Of a DNA stretch of 64,000 nt, positions 43,901 to 56,700 are shown piece after piece. How positions within the stretch are numbered: position 1 is the stretch's first letter; each line of letters begins with the position of its first letter. A model generated the notes under the pieces. That model was not told the origin of the DNA and searched no databases. It saw nothing but the letters and a program-made list of their open reading frames with translations. Both the position numbers and the translations under genes were made by a program. Source of the DNA: Pempheris klunzingeri (taxonomy: Eukaryota; Chordata; Actinopteri; Acropomatiformes; Pempheridae); NCBI RefSeq assembly GCF_042242105.1, contig NC_092018.1, positions 25,476,167 through 25,540,166 of the forward strand, in the 5' to 3' direction.

Positions 43901-44408
43901 CTTCTTGCTCGTCCCCCTGCGTCCGCTTGGACGGGGGCTGCCCTCCCGCGCCCTCCCCCTCCTCCTGTCTCCTCTTCCTCAGGATGGGGTCTGCTTTGGG
44001 CTTGGCCAGCTTGACGCTCAGCACCTGGCCCTTCCACTGCATGCCATGGACCATCTTCATGGCCTTGTCGCGCTCTTCCTCATTCTTGAAGGTGACGAAA
44101 GCAAACGTCTGCTTTCCAAACAGCTTGATTTTGTGCGGGTTGAGGCCGTGCTTGGCCAGGAACTTCTTCAGGTCGTTAAAGCCGATGAACTTGGGCAGAT
44201 TCCTGATCTCCACTTTGTAGATCTCGGATGTGAAGAGGTCCTCCTTGATGTAGCGGTACATGCTGGGGTCAGAGGCTGCCTCGGCTCCCCCTTCAGCTTT
44301 GACGTCAGACTTCCCATCATCCTGGCTGGAGTGCTGGGGGGGTTCATCTGGCTTCTCCTTTAAGGCTGGAGTGTCCTCGGCCACTGGGCTGGCACTAACA
44401 TCTGCCAT
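40979..44408 (-). CDS. trmt2a: TRMT2A, tRNA (uracil-5-)-methyltransferase homolog A
   Basis: Eleven coding exons on the minus strand: 44408-43786, 43501-43393, 43280-43099, 42974-42860, 42756-42641, 42561-42450, 42294-42172, 41957-41882, 41603-41487, 41405-41309 and 41156-40979. They give 615 residues ending in TAG; human TRMT2A has 625. The enzyme makes m5U54 in cytosolic tRNA T-loops using SAM. An N-terminal RRM spans about 64-137. The class I methyltransferase core has the SAM motif VLDVCCGTGTIG (444-455), IVDPPRAGL (about 515-524) and a catalytic-cysteine segment YVACNAKAA with Cys546. The usual family text there is SCNP, so flanking residues differ. The ATG at 44408 is used; an upstream in-frame extension is possible (see leader). 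The gene diverges from ranbp1 and converges on dgcr8. Confidence 0.96.
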
Positions 44409-44870
44409 CACTCTGCTGGGTGGTACAAGTATTCATTATCATCACTGAGATAGTCAAAGAGACCAAGCATATGTGAAAACCAGTTACTGACCAGACAATA
44501 GTTATTTTACTTTTTAGCAATTTTGACAATTTAATTACATGACGGCTGGACAGTATGTACATGGAAAAGGAACACATTTTTAAGATAGCAACATGTAGAT
44601 GCAGTAACTTGGCTTGTAGCTTGTATGTCAGGCTAAAAGACTGTTCGTCAGACTGCTTAAAGAAGCTGCGTTCATCTTTACACAAACCTTTTCGTCAGCA
44701 TCTATTTTACTACCGGACAGTTAGTAGTTTCCTAATGTGCTAAACATCAGCCACGACAGTCCAGATAATCATTATACATGTACCTCAACGTCTCACATTT
44801 ACTGTCAGTCCCACTGCTCACTGAAATGTGCTGGGCGTCGCCATGTTGAATTCACCACGTGAAGAGGTGA
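44409..44870 (-). other. trmt2a: trmt2a 5' leader with alternative acceptors and upstream ATG
   Basis: A first exon is suggested by ATGGCGACGCCC (ATG reading from 44844) and a donor after 44822 (CA|GTGAGC). Two acceptors are plausible. At 44412 (CCCAGCAG|AGTGATGG) the upstream ATG would be in frame, adding MATPSTFQV. At 44444 (ATCTCAG|TGATGA), which has the better pyrimidine tract, the upstream ATG gives a 19-codon frame whose TGA overlaps the main ATG as TGATG. Confidence 0.5.
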
Positions 44871-45400
44871 ACTCTGAACTCCTTTAAAGTGATAGTCGTC
44901 GTGACTACGTAGTTTCATTTTTCATGTTTTCAAAATCCTTTGTGTACACTTATACGCCATGTGAAATTATTATTCTTTCAAAATAAATAAATAATGTAAC
45001 CTGTCTTTTTGTAAAGTTTGGTTACTATAGCAACTGCCCGGGATTACCCGTGAGGCAGTTCATTTGTAAAAATGTAATTTTTGTTTCTTAATGCTTTACA
45101 ATATCACCACAGTATGATGTACACTTATTTTACGAATGCTCAGTAGTATTCATAAAATTTCACGCATGTATTTTACAGTTCGTTCAATTAAAGTATATAT
45201 ATACTGCAGTATATTCACAACAAATTGTTACATTACATTACATGTTCCGGCTGCTGATCAGCCGTTAGTGAATATATGATTGAAACTGCATCTGGCACGT
45301 GGGATGGATCCAGGCACGAGACGAGAGAGGCGGTGCGTGCGCCGTCACGATGTGGGCGCGGGCATACGTAGGAAATTCGGCGCGCGAAAGCTACAGCAGG
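44856..45400. promoter_or_regulatory. trmt2a-ranbp1 head-to-head promoter (Htf9-type)
   Basis: The two genes diverge with first exons about 0.5 kb apart. Elements include an E-box CACGTG (44856-44861) next to the trmt2a exon. The CG-rich ranbp1 side carries a near-palindromic E2F-like site TTCGGCGCGCGAAA (45376-45389) and an ETS-like CAGGAAGTG at about 45397. In mammals Ranbp1 and Trmt2a (Htf9a and Htf9c) share a bidirectional promoter and Ranbp1 is E2F- and cell-cycle-regulated. The E2F-like site here fits that. Confidence 0.65.
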
Positions 45401-45488
45401 AAGTGAGGGTAGCTGAAGGGAAACGGCGGTCAGTCCGGGATTTGAATCTATCAAACTACTTCCATAATCTACAAACATCTACATTACT

Positions 45489-48400
45489 ATGGCAGACCCG
45501 AAGGTGAGCTCGCTCATTTTAGGTCCTCTAATGTATTGTGTTCGCTTTGAAGTCGTTATTTTGTGGCAAATGTGATATTTTACATGTCATAATTCGTCAA
45601 AGTTTGCAAAGGAAGCTACGAGCCAGATATGTCGACAATGATGTAGTATTTTGCGATGCTAGAAAAGCTAGTTGGTGTGTTTTCCAGGGCTACAGGATGT
45701 AATAGAAGCTTAAAACTTTCTGCCAGATAATAATGTCCAGTACAAGATTGTAAACTCCTGCGCATTTTTTCAGAGTGAAGGTAGACTTAACTAAAAAGTT
45801 CTCTGAAGTATGCAGCTAGTCAGCATGTTAACATTAGCATCACTCTGGTCATTAGCTGCTTAAGGAGGCAATGGACACAACCATCTAACGACTAAACTAC
45901 ATTATGGCAGTCGTCTATCAGTTGAACAGGGTTCTTTACAACCTGCACGGAAGCGGCTGGACAGCGACAGCGGGGTCAGCTAAGTCCCCAGTCTTTGTCT
46001 GCCAAGCAGCTGCTAACAGTAGTTGGCTAATGTTAGCTTAAGTAGCGGGGCGCTGCAGCCGGTGACTGCGTATTATCCGTCAGCAAACCGTTACACGGTT
46101 ACATTAAGCGGAGTGCCAGTTAGCCCAATAATCATGTCACCAAAGCTCCTGTCAAAGTCCCTAACAAGTGTTAATTAGCGACACGCACCGTGGTGCGGAA
46201 AGCCAGATGATTAGCTCTCGACTAGCAGGCTAGTGAAAGGCCTCGTTAACAGGCTAGGCAACTTCACAATGAGTTGCTTTGGAAAAACAAAGTTGAACAA
46301 CTATTAACATTAATGAAGGAAAATGCAACATTGACAAATCCAAACTTGTCTAATATCCGCCTAATCATCCAAGGTAGCGGCCTTGTTGAATTAATTATAC
46401 AGTTACTGCGATATTTTTAAAAGTCAGTAGCGCTACTTTTGGCTAAGGCGCAAAGACTTCACGTTGGGATGCAGCTAACTTGCTATGTCGCTAACTAGAA
46501 AATCCCGTAAGCGTACTAGGCTAGCAGAGGGTTTAGCAGCCCGCAGAAAGGAAAGTTACCGGCGTGTGCTCGGTTTCTTAACCGCGACAGATTTCGCACA
46601 TCGTGTTATTCACGCGGTGCTCTTTTCGCACTTTGTCACAGGCCGTGGACGTGCACGCTTTTCTGCATAGCCGTCTTTGTCCTTTTTTGCATGAAGGATA
46701 TGTTTTTTTTGTTTTTTTTCCCTGCCTTACTAGTAATGTGCATGTTCTCTCACTCAAACGTGGGAACATGTAACCCCCAAATAGAAAGATGCTTGGCTCA
46801 GCAACAACGATTTACTAAAGGCTTTGCCAGTTTCCCCCTACAAAAGCTATACTTAACCAGTGAGCTCTTAAATCCCTCTATTGAAGCATTCATGGCCTGT
46901 TGGTCAGTTGTCAGAAGTCACTTATTCCCACTGAGTTTTAAAGAATCATACTGACCCACGCCCCATGCCCACTTAATTAAACTTAGTATGAGTCTCAGAC
47001 ACAGATTAGTGGAAATATTTGCTTTGAATTAACATACTGATGGCTTTTCCTTTTTAGGACCAGGAGGACCACGACACCACTGCAGACAGTGCAGAGGACT
47101 CTAATCATGATCCCCACTTTGAGCCCATCGTGTCCCTTCCTGAGCAGGATGTGAAAACATTAGAAGAGGATGAGGAGGAACTCTTTAAAATGTAAGCTGA
47201 TTTAATGACTGCTTTTGTTCACTCGCACGTGTTATGATCATGCTATACGTTTAGCTGTGAGACTGTTTGGTAAGCCAGTACATTGGTGTCTTCACAAGCA
47301 GTGGCATCCTGTTAATGAAGTATACCACTGTTTTCCCAGGCGGGCTAAACTATATCGTTTTGCCTCTGAGAACGACCCACCTGAGTGGAAGGAGAGAGGA
47401 ACTGGTGACGTAAAACTGCTGAAACACAAAGAGAGGGGCACAATCCGTCTTCTGATGAGGAGAGACCGAACCTTGAAGATTTGTGCTAACCATCACAGTG
47501 AGTCAAGTCAATTTAAAGAGAAAATACAATTAACTGACTATAATAATATACATTGAAATAGCTGTTTCCAAAAGCAAATCTATTGGACTGCAAAAAGGTA
47601 TATGAAGTGTACTTGTACAGGCTGATGCATGGGCACATGTACCTTTTAGGGGAAAAAACAAAGCCATGTATATTTTCTGATGTCCCCATAGGTCCTTGCA
47701 CTTCTCAGTTAACATGTCATCCTTTCCCCCTTCCCAATTATTCGTTAGTGTGTCAGTGTATCTGCAAGAACCAGTACATCTTGCTTTCTCATTATAATCT
47801 GCCCGGTATTGGTACAAACGTTTGCAACTTGGTGAGCTAGTATTCACTGTGTTTTTGTTCTCATCAGTCGTGAATTATAACTTTGATGTTCCAAAGTGTG
47901 GTGGTTGTGTTCGCTGCTTGGATGCATCACATTTACATGAGCAGCAGATTGGCTCAGACGAGTGCTTTACACTGAATGTTTGTGTTCCCCCAAGCAAATA
48001 AGAGTCAAATGAAGGACAAGAAAAGTGTAAGGAGACAGAATTAATAGTTTTGCTTAGTGTAATAAACACACTACTGGTTCTGGTAAGAACAGAAATGGTT
48101 GCTTGTTAGGGAATGTAGTTCAAAGCGGGTGGTAAACAATAAAAAACAGCAAGACGGATATGGTCAACATGTACCTTACAGGAAAGTTGAAAGGAAGGGA
48201 GTGAAACCAATGATTGGGATCTGAGCAGTCTGCCCAGGGGATTCAGCTCAGTTGGTAGCTGGTGGAGGATCCTCTCGCCAGACCTCTTCCCTGGCACTGG
48301 CTACAGGTCGGCTGGAAATGTTGGGTGGGAACGCATTACTTGACATGGTAACTAATAATAAAGCGTTGCCCCCAATATTAGAGAACCACTACATGTGATG

Positions 48401-49614
48401 ACCCCATCCAGGGTATATACTCGTATATCTGCCTTCATGTGTTAACCTCACCCCCCCCCTTGTAAACCACAGTTGTACCCACGATGGAGCTGAAGCCCAA
48501 CGCTGGCAGTGACAGGGCATGGGTGTGGAACACACTAGCAGATTACGCTGACGAATGCCCCAAACCTGAACTCCTGGCAATACGCTTTTTAAATGCAGAA
48601 AGTAAGTATTAATACATCTAAACCAATATCACACATGAAAGGTGTTTGTCTCTTCAGGGTGACTACTATATAGCCCAAACAGCTGTAAGAAAACCACTTT
48701 GTCCAAGTTTTGGGTAACAACATCCCACCCAGCAGCTCTTCTTACTGCAGCCTCATTGGCCACCGTACAATAGCATGGTGATGTGAATGCATGCCAACTC
48801 TCTGTTCCATTTGCAGATGCTCAGAAGTTCAAGGTGAAGTTTGATGAGTGTAAGGGGGAGGCCAGAAAAATTCTAGAGGGAACAGGTATGTAAAACTTTG
48901 AACAAGTTTGTTTGAAATGTTTGCTACTTCAGTAAGAAAGTGCCTTGGTTTATTATTTGCTGTAATCTGTGTTACATGGTAACACAGCAGTATTCATTAT
49001 TTTCAGAGTTGCCAACACTGTTTTGCTCGGGTTTGAGTTATTTGTGTAAAGCTGCCTTTTAAATTAAATTCAGTCTGGAGGTAACATTGCGATCTTGTAT
49101 GAGTCTGCAGACTCACTCTGTTCTTCGCTGCTCACTCCAGCCTGGAACTTTTTCTGTCTGCTACATGAACATGCAGAATGTAACACTTTACTGGCTTTCT
49201 AAAAGGCTGGTGTCAATATGTTCTGCTACATTACAGTTCACACATTAATAATATTCTAATGTGCTCACATTAGCACAAGGCCCCACTGTCCAGCTCAAAT
49301 TCTAAATGTAGAGGCTGTAGGAAGAGGTGGGATATCCCCAAGACAGTGAGCTGAGATGCAAAGTGAAAATAGCAGGAATGTTTTCTCTTAAGACAAACTT
49401 GCATTCTAGGCAAGCTGACTTACATAGCTTTTGAGTTGACCGCACACTTCACTGTTTTGCCACAGGCAACACTGATAGCGCAAACAAAGTGGCCGAGAAG
49501 CTGGAGGAGCTGTCCGTAAAAGACAAGGCTTCAGGAGAAAAGAAGGAGGACAAAAAGGAGACTGAGAAGAAAGAAGATGAGAAAAAGGAGGTGAAGGCGG
49601 AGGGGAAGAATTGA
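45489..49614 (+). CDS. ranbp1: RANBP1, Ran-specific GTPase-activating protein (Ran-binding protein 1)
   Basis: Six coding exons: 45489-45503, 47058-47191, 47340-47497, 48473-48601, 48817-48885 and 49466-49614. They give 217 residues ending in TGA; human RANBP1 has about 201. The protein binds Ran-GTP through a single RanBD (about 26-162) and helps RanGAP strip Ran from export complexes in the cytoplasm. The RanBD begins [10 protein letters not shown] and contains [13 protein letters not shown] and [16 protein letters not shown] leucine-rich export signal [11 protein letters not shown] lies at 176-186. The tail is a long Lys/Glu run, longer than in mammals and likely disordered. The first exon codes only MADPK, and intron 1 (1.55 kb) is CG-richer. 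The E2F-like site upstream suggests S-phase expression. Confidence 0.96.
45504..47057 (+). other. ranbp1: ranbp1 intron 1
   Basis: A 1.55-kb intron carrying the downstream flank of the CG-rich promoter region (repeated 'gctaac'-like words, CG pairs up to about 46670). No coding or RNA feature was recognised. Confidence 0.6.
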
Positions 49615-50671
49615 GAACCAAGAACTTGCTTTGCAGATCTTCAATTTATCAGTTTTTCCTCTTTTTCTACAATAGACTCTAAATGAGCTGAATTTGGACA
49701 CTTGCATATTCTTAGTTTTTTTTATTATCTGTTTTGCCTCAAGATCACAAGTCCTTGATGCCACTGGGGGGGGAAAATACAATATAGTGAATTTATGAAA
49801 AAAGAAGCCCTTCCCTCCCACCCTTTCCCCCCTGTACCATGGAATGCCACACTTCCCATCCTTTTCATCTACAGTTCAATGTTACTTTTGACAAACTGTG
49901 AAAAGAGGCTTGTGATAATTCCCACATTGGGGTATTATTTTTTTGTTTTGTTATTCTGAACCAGAGTTTGTTTGTAGGGAGAGAGGATAATGTAGCCTGC
50001 TTGTTAGCAGCACAGGGTCAGGGACCAGGCATTATGGAGGTGCATTTCTAAAATCAAATTCCATGATGCATCTCAGTGGGCCTTCTTACCCTGTCCATGC
50101 TTCCACGGTTAGAAACAGCAAGTAACGTGAAGACTTCTCAGTGGATGCCTTGTAGACATAGTTTCTTGGTTGCTTCTTTCTATCGTCAGTTCTGTTGGGA
50201 ACTGACTACAAGAGGAATCTGCTACAGACAGTTGAGGGGCATCAGATGCGTGCTGCAGATTGCAGTGTCCACTGATAGCTGACTGATAGGAGATCAGATG
50301 CACTTAGCTAAGCGTTTCATTTATTTCCTTTATTTTTTTGTTTTAAATATTTGAAAATCATTAAGTCCAAAGTCAACGGTTCATCAGAGTTCGGTGCAGC
50401 TAGCTCTGACTTAAGTTCCTCACCAGGAAAACCCTGTTTGTATTCTTTAGATCATAACATTCCCAGACTTAAAGCATGTAGAGTATATGTAACAGTGTGC
50501 CCTATCTGATCTGTGTGCTCACCACCCTCTCCTTCTCTTTCCACTAATTGAGTTCTTAACCTTGCCTCTAAAGCGCATCTAAGTGCCAGTGCATCTGTAA
50601 ATACATGTATATGGATGAAATGTTGCTTTTCATTTGCACTCAAATGATTTGAAATGTTTCCTCCACCTTCG

Positions 50672-50677
50672 AATAAA
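50672..50677 (+). terminator. ranbp1: ranbp1 poly(A) signal AATAAA
   Basis: Canonical AATAAA with downstream TG-containing text, giving a 3' UTR of about 1.08 kb. Confidence 0.7.
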
Positions 50678-50974
50678 AGCTGTCAAAGACCACACGTTCG
50701 CATTCATATAAAGTCACTTGTTCTTTGTATCGCTAATGATAAAATGTGCACCTCATAAATAATACTGCTCTATGCTAACACATTGTGTTGAGGGTAGAAA
50801 CGAGATCATGTGACTGGTTACATGCAAGCAATCCTGCAGATTGATGGTGTTTTAACTTCTAAAATTTGATTGTTGCATAACAGCTGTGGCCCAAAGAAAG
50901 AACTGACTTTACCAATATGGTGCAGGTGTTCCATGTTCCAAAAATCAATTCATTCACCCAAAAGAGTTGGAAAC

Positions 50975-50980
50975 TTTATT
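50975..50980 (-). terminator. zdhhc8: candidate distal zdhhc8 poly(A) signal
   Basis: TTTATT on the plus strand reads AATAAA on the minus strand, about 2.7 kb after the zdhhc8 stop. Variant ATTAAA signals lie closer (for example 53301-53306 and about 52257), so a shorter 3' UTR is possible. Confidence 0.4.
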
Positions 50981-53711
50981 TACTCTGCTCAGGTCATTGG
51001 GAAATACTTCCTCTTCACAAAAATAGGAACACATGTACATTTATAGTATATTCTGTGTTTTAATACATATTGAGCTTTCTATTTTGAGTTTCAGAAAACA
51101 TAATCAGCTTGTGGCTGATGGAACAGATTCATTGCTGACTGTCAGGAATGGTCCCTGACCTGCAGTGATGTCCATTCCCAAAAAAACAAAAAAAGGAACA
51201 TTGGACTAATGGCAGTCATCTTAAAGAGGAATGACATCGATAGTGTTTTGATATGTGGTCAAACGGGAGTCTGAAAGGGTGTTTTCAGGCAGCCAACGGT
51301 CTATTCAGGTATTTCAAAATGTTCCAGTTAGCTGTTCCACTGAGACAGACTTACCAAACAAGAAGCCCTGAATACCACAACCTTACAATAGACAATTTAA
51401 CAATTCAGAAATACATGACTTGAATAGAGTATCCTGTGTCAACGTCACATTACTGTATCATGCTAAGGCAGCTGGGTGAGAACATAAATGGGAGACCATA
51501 CTAGCCAGAAGGTTGTAAACTACAGCGAGCTTTGATAGCATCCAACCTTATCAGGAAGTAAGACTCTACCTCAGCTACCAGCCTTTATACTGATCTCTGG
51601 AGAAAGGGATCTACGAATGTATGAAACAAAACGAATCCTGTAAAATATGGTGTCATCTGATAACTAAGCACTGACTTTCTTCCAGAACTTTGCCGTAAAA
51701 ATTTTTTAACCCAGTTTTGAGTTACTCACAATTGTCATTCCTACCATTTGCTGCTCGCTACAAAATACTAACGGTGTTTCATTTCCCTAAGTGTACAGGA
51801 GTGTTCCAACTAGTCACATGTATGAAACAGCTTTTCCTCTCAAAAGGCAACAATGGTTTAATCGTAATGCAAAAGTAGCTGGATCCATGTAAATTCTGGT
51901 ATATTCTTTCATATTCAGTTGATGCTAAATATAAATAAATACCTCCCACTTAGATATTATCAGTTCATTTTTATGGTCAAAAGTGATAAATGTTATGAGA
52001 TTATTTTTTTTTTTTAAATCAACAGCAAGAAAACAAGATTTTAACTGAGTGGCAGGTAATACTGGAGCTGTACCAGACAGCCGCTGCACAATGATTTAAA
52101 ACGTTCAGTCTTCATGATGTCACCCTGTCATTTAGACATTAAGGGCTGTAAATCACATGGCAGCTTCTACTGAGGGCCCAGTCTTTGGCTTGTGGACAGC
52201 ACGTATTGGCAATTCAACGTGGACCATGTGACTGTTCACCAGCCAAAGATTGTGACTTTAATATTTCACTTCCTCTCTTAGAACAAGCTATATTAACTTC
52301 ATGGATTTCACCCATGATCATGATCTTATTTACTGAATTTATAATTTATCAACAAAACACTCCACTCAAAATAAAACATCCATTTCAGGCTTAATTATCT
52401 GTATAAAAAAGATGTATCAAACATAGCTTTTGAAAGGTCGGGTATATAAAAAGGAAACAAAACGATTAAAAAAAACCCTACAAAATAATGAATGGGTGAC
52501 CGGTTCTGTTCATTTTACTACATGGGACAATGGCTTGTTTCACTACTCTTCTCCATTCCTATGATTATAACACAAACATGGTTTACATACTAAATCATTT
52601 TCCTCTTTTTTTTTTAGACAGCATACACAAAAAAAAGTTGTTTTGGTTGTGCGAGGCTGGACTCATTCTGAACTCACTGAGAACTGTGGGGATGAGGTAT
52701 TCTGATCTTTCAGAACATATCTAACGTACTCTGTCCAGCACTTGCGTCATGGGTCATGAAATCAGCTGACTGAACTTGACTAAAACAAACAGAAGCCTAT
52801 GATGATGTGCTGCACCTTCATGAAAGGAATAAAGGGGGCTAAGCTATAATCCAGCCCTACAAACCTGCACTCGACTGGGCCAAAGAAGGAGACGTTCATA
52901 ATGTATGAATTAATATCTGCTAGCATCTCTGCTGGTTGCATTCAGTCCTGAGAAATTTCTCTTTGACAAGGAAGAAGTTTATGTTTACTTGAAATCGAAA
53001 GCAAGTCTTTCTCATTGAATTTGGAATGCAACCACCAGACATGATAGGGTGACCTTCCCCTCTTGGTATCCCTTTTCCCAGCTTGTCACCTCACTGATTT
53101 TATGTTGCCTGCAGTTGCAGTTGGTGCTAATCTAACTGATCCGTCCTCCGTCACCTCTCCAAGATGTACAACTCCACCAAATATGCTGGAGATGACATTA
53201 ACAGCGCAAGTTAATGTGAAGCACCTTGACTTTCTTGAGGTCGACTGACTTAGAAAGGAGCTTCGTCTGCTCACGGAGGTCCGTGGTGAAGATCTCAGTG
53301 TTTAATTCATTCTTCAGCACCTGCTGGAGCAAAGTTTGTGTGCGACATTTGGAGCAACGTACGCTTCATGACCACAGCTGAGAGACAACAGTAATAATAT
53401 TGACAACCTGTTGGACGGTCCACTCTTACGAAGATGATGAGCCACAAAATGTTAACATGACACTCCTCACACATAAAGCCTGCAGCGCTATCAACTGACA
53501 GCCAACCCCTCCGGTACAGACACACACAGGCATTTGGCTAGACAGACCCACACAAGAGCAGACAGATCCTCTGATTGGACAATAACTCCAAAGCAGGGAG
53601 CGCTATGTGCCCCTGACTGGCCGTTATCTAGACTTCACAAACACAACAGAAGAGGGAATCTCTTTGTAGCAGGGTGGCCATTGTCGTTGGAGGTGGATGC
53701 GGTGCTCCTGC
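50981..53711 (-). other. zdhhc8: probable zdhhc8 3' UTR
   Basis: About 2.7 kb without coding content between the zdhhc8 stop and the opposing ranbp1 3' end. Treating it as 3' UTR rests on the distal poly(A) signal. It includes a T-rich run near 52003-52016. Confidence 0.4.
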
Positions 53712-56700
53712 TCACACCGATATCTCATATGTGGTGCCTCCTACACCTGTCACCTTTTTGACGTTACCGTGGCGACTGGGGCTGAGGGTGGCACCCTGGG
53801 CACTGGGGTGGCAGTCCATCTGCCCATTAACTTTCATGGCCTCTCTGACGGGAAAGAAAAGAACAGAGGAAAGTGTTCAACACAAACAGTCAGGATGCAG
53901 ATTAGCTGTCTGGAGCATGACACGTCTTAAATGGCAACAAAATGCAATACGGGTGATTACTTGACAGTGAAGTTGTTAGTAAGGAAAAAAGCTTGGAAAT
54001 GTTAAGCAGGTGAAAAGCATGCAAAGGAAAAAGAGACACACAACTTTATTCATCTGACATTTGTCAAGTAACACAAAATGGATATTTTACTAGCAAGGTT
54101 AACATATAAATCAGAACAGAACATGTAAGAATTCATGCCAGACAACACTTAATATGGACACAACATTTGGACAAATACCATACACTGTTTACAAATGCTA
54201 CACATTGCCTCCATTAGGACACTAGTGCCAGCCAGTTGCTGACCGCGTCCAGCCCATCAGTCCCTATAAGGGCAGTACAATGCATGCAGTCCCACAGGGG
54301 TAACATTAGGATTCATACCTTGGGCCCCCCAGACGAGGTGAGTCTGTCCTCTCATGGGCATTGATGTAGGAGAGTTTCTGGTGGGTATAGGAGGGGGATC
54401 GGGGCATAGCAGGGGAGTGGGGCTGGTGGGCTGGGGAGCGGTAGGGGCCGTCGGGGCCAGTGGCCCTGCTGTGGCTGCTGTTGCTACTGTGATCTGTGTG
54501 AAGGGAGCTGGATGAAGTCCTAGGGGCGCGGCCCAGCGTGGAGCCTGCGTGGCGCAACACAGGGGTTCGTTGCCCATAGCTCACCAGCCCGACCCCCATC
54601 AGGTTGTCCCTGGAGCCTCCATAGGCCGGAGGTGTTGGGCCTCTGGAGCCGGGGCCACGAGGCCCATCTGGGTAGCAAGCATTATGGGGTGCACCGTAAC
54701 CCCCATCAAACACACCAGAGTCCTGGGCATAGATATGGGTCTGGGAGCGCCCATGCAGCATCTGACGCTTCTCCCTCTCCTCCATCTCCTTTCGCTCCTG
54801 GATGGAGGCCATGATGGTCTGGGAGAGGTTGTCGTAGCGCACCGGGGATGGGTCCCTATCCCTCGGATGAGGGGATTGCCTGCCCACCCCCCTGGGCAGC
54901 ATTACTGGACTGTAGGTGGAAGTGACCTGCTGCCTCTGCATCTCAGGCTCCCGGATGTGGCACATTTTGGTGGGCAGGTAGGGTGAGTGGAACCCCATGG
55001 AGGGCGTACCACGGTGGGCCATGCACTCACTGGCAGTGGCTGGGGAGATGCTGGGGTTCAGCAGGCTGTCGTACGAAAGGCTACCATTCCGGTTGGAGAG
55101 CGTGTTGGGTGAGAAGACACTCTTGTACGGGGTGGAGGTGACTGTCTGCGGTTGCAGGGCTGGAAGCTGGCCTTTCTCCGGCCGGCGGTGACCCTGCTTC
55201 AGGCTGAGAGAGCGGGAATTCATGGAGTCAGAGTCCAGCTGGAGGGGAGACGACTGGAAAGTGCGGTGGAGGGGAGTGTTGGTGTATTCAGGCAGGTCCA
55301 GGTTTGGCTCAGATCTGTAGTCATGACCCCGTACACCCTCTTCCAAGATGGCAGAGGTCTTGCAGTCATCGGGCATGACAATCTGTGGATCAGATTAGTA
55401 GAATAACATCTCAGATCTTAGGGAAAATGTGACTGAAGTCCTTTTGCACCAGGCAATGAAATCCTGCTAATCTTACTACCATAATAATGATGCTGCATTA
55501 AGAACGCATCTCGTACATAAGTGCCAAACAAATCATGTCTTACCTTCTCTCCAGCAGTGTGGTAGTGGACTTTCGGCATGGTGCCAAAGGACGGCCTGAA
55601 TTTGTACATGGCTGGAGTGGAAGGGTGGGTCTTACCAGAAAGAGAACTCTCTACGACACACACACAGAGAGAGGACCAGAGTTAAGACTGCACAGACATT
55701 AGAAATGACACCATTACACCGGCTCTGATTGACTTTGTTCATTTCTGGGAAAGAAGACAAAACCTCAGAGATGAATTCCAAATTAATTCATGAATTATCA
55801 AAGTAAAGAGGCTGTAGGGATCGAGTTCTCAAAAACCACACCATCGCCATTCCCGCAGAATGAAAATGAATTGGACTGGGTGGGTCGTCCATTCTGTAAC
55901 TGATATGAAACATATTTAAGGCCTGCAGCTGCCAGCGGCCCATCCTCGACCGGCAAGCATGTAGCTGCTCCTTTGCTCTGGTGCACAAGTGTCTCTGAGG
56001 GATATGCCAAGAACTCTTACTTCCTCCAAACTGTTTATAAAGAGGGAGGCAATTCAGTTTGTCCTGCTGCAGTACTTTGAAGGACCACCAGGCAGTGGTG
56101 GTGCTCCACAGAAGAGCATAAAGTGTTCACTCCCTGACATAATGCAGCATGACACTGGAGATCCTCCGGAGATAACCTGCCGTAACGATATCTTATTAAC
56201 ATTTAATACTATTGACTTCAACAGTATGGAGAACACATTAGCACTGGCTAACTACAACCACACCAGGATCTGTCACAGTTCCTTATTTTTAGCAGATGTC
56301 TTCCAAAAGCAGGTGGTTATTTTTTGGTTAGAGTCCTGGTTCTAGACCATATTCCTCTCTCATCCCTCCATTTGACAGAGCTCCGTTGCCACACACAACC
56401 AGAAAAAAAGGTGGTGATTCATGTTGCAATGCTTCATTGTGAAATCTTTCCATTGTGCCACAAATCAGGTGCTGATTCAGTAAACACGGCTTGCTTTTTT
56501 GCTACAAATCATGCCTATTATCCAGCGTGGCATATAAAAAGCCATTGACCTGCCATTTGGGTGGACATTTATCACACTGAACTAGGGCCAAGACACACAC
56601 AGGGACACTGGTGATGCACAGAGGGAGTTTGGTACATCCCTGACGGCGAAAGAGAAATGGGATTGACGCTGCCTAACAGGAGAGTTGTTGGTGAATACAG

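Noticed and set aside
43737-44363. 208-aa open frame on the plus strand
   Set aside because: Antisense shadow of the trmt2a RRM-encoding exon; sense frame is clearly homologous to TRMT2A.
44409-44411. trmt2a starting one codon earlier at 44411
   Set aside because: That codon is GTG; the first ATG in this exon is at 44408.
48238-48300. tRNA or tRNA-derived SINE head (CAGCTCAGTTGG resembles an A box) in ranbp1 intron 3
   Set aside because: No B box follows at the right distance and no cloverleaf could be drawn.
54549-54986. 145-aa open frame on the plus strand
   Set aside because: Shadow of the large zdhhc8 exon.
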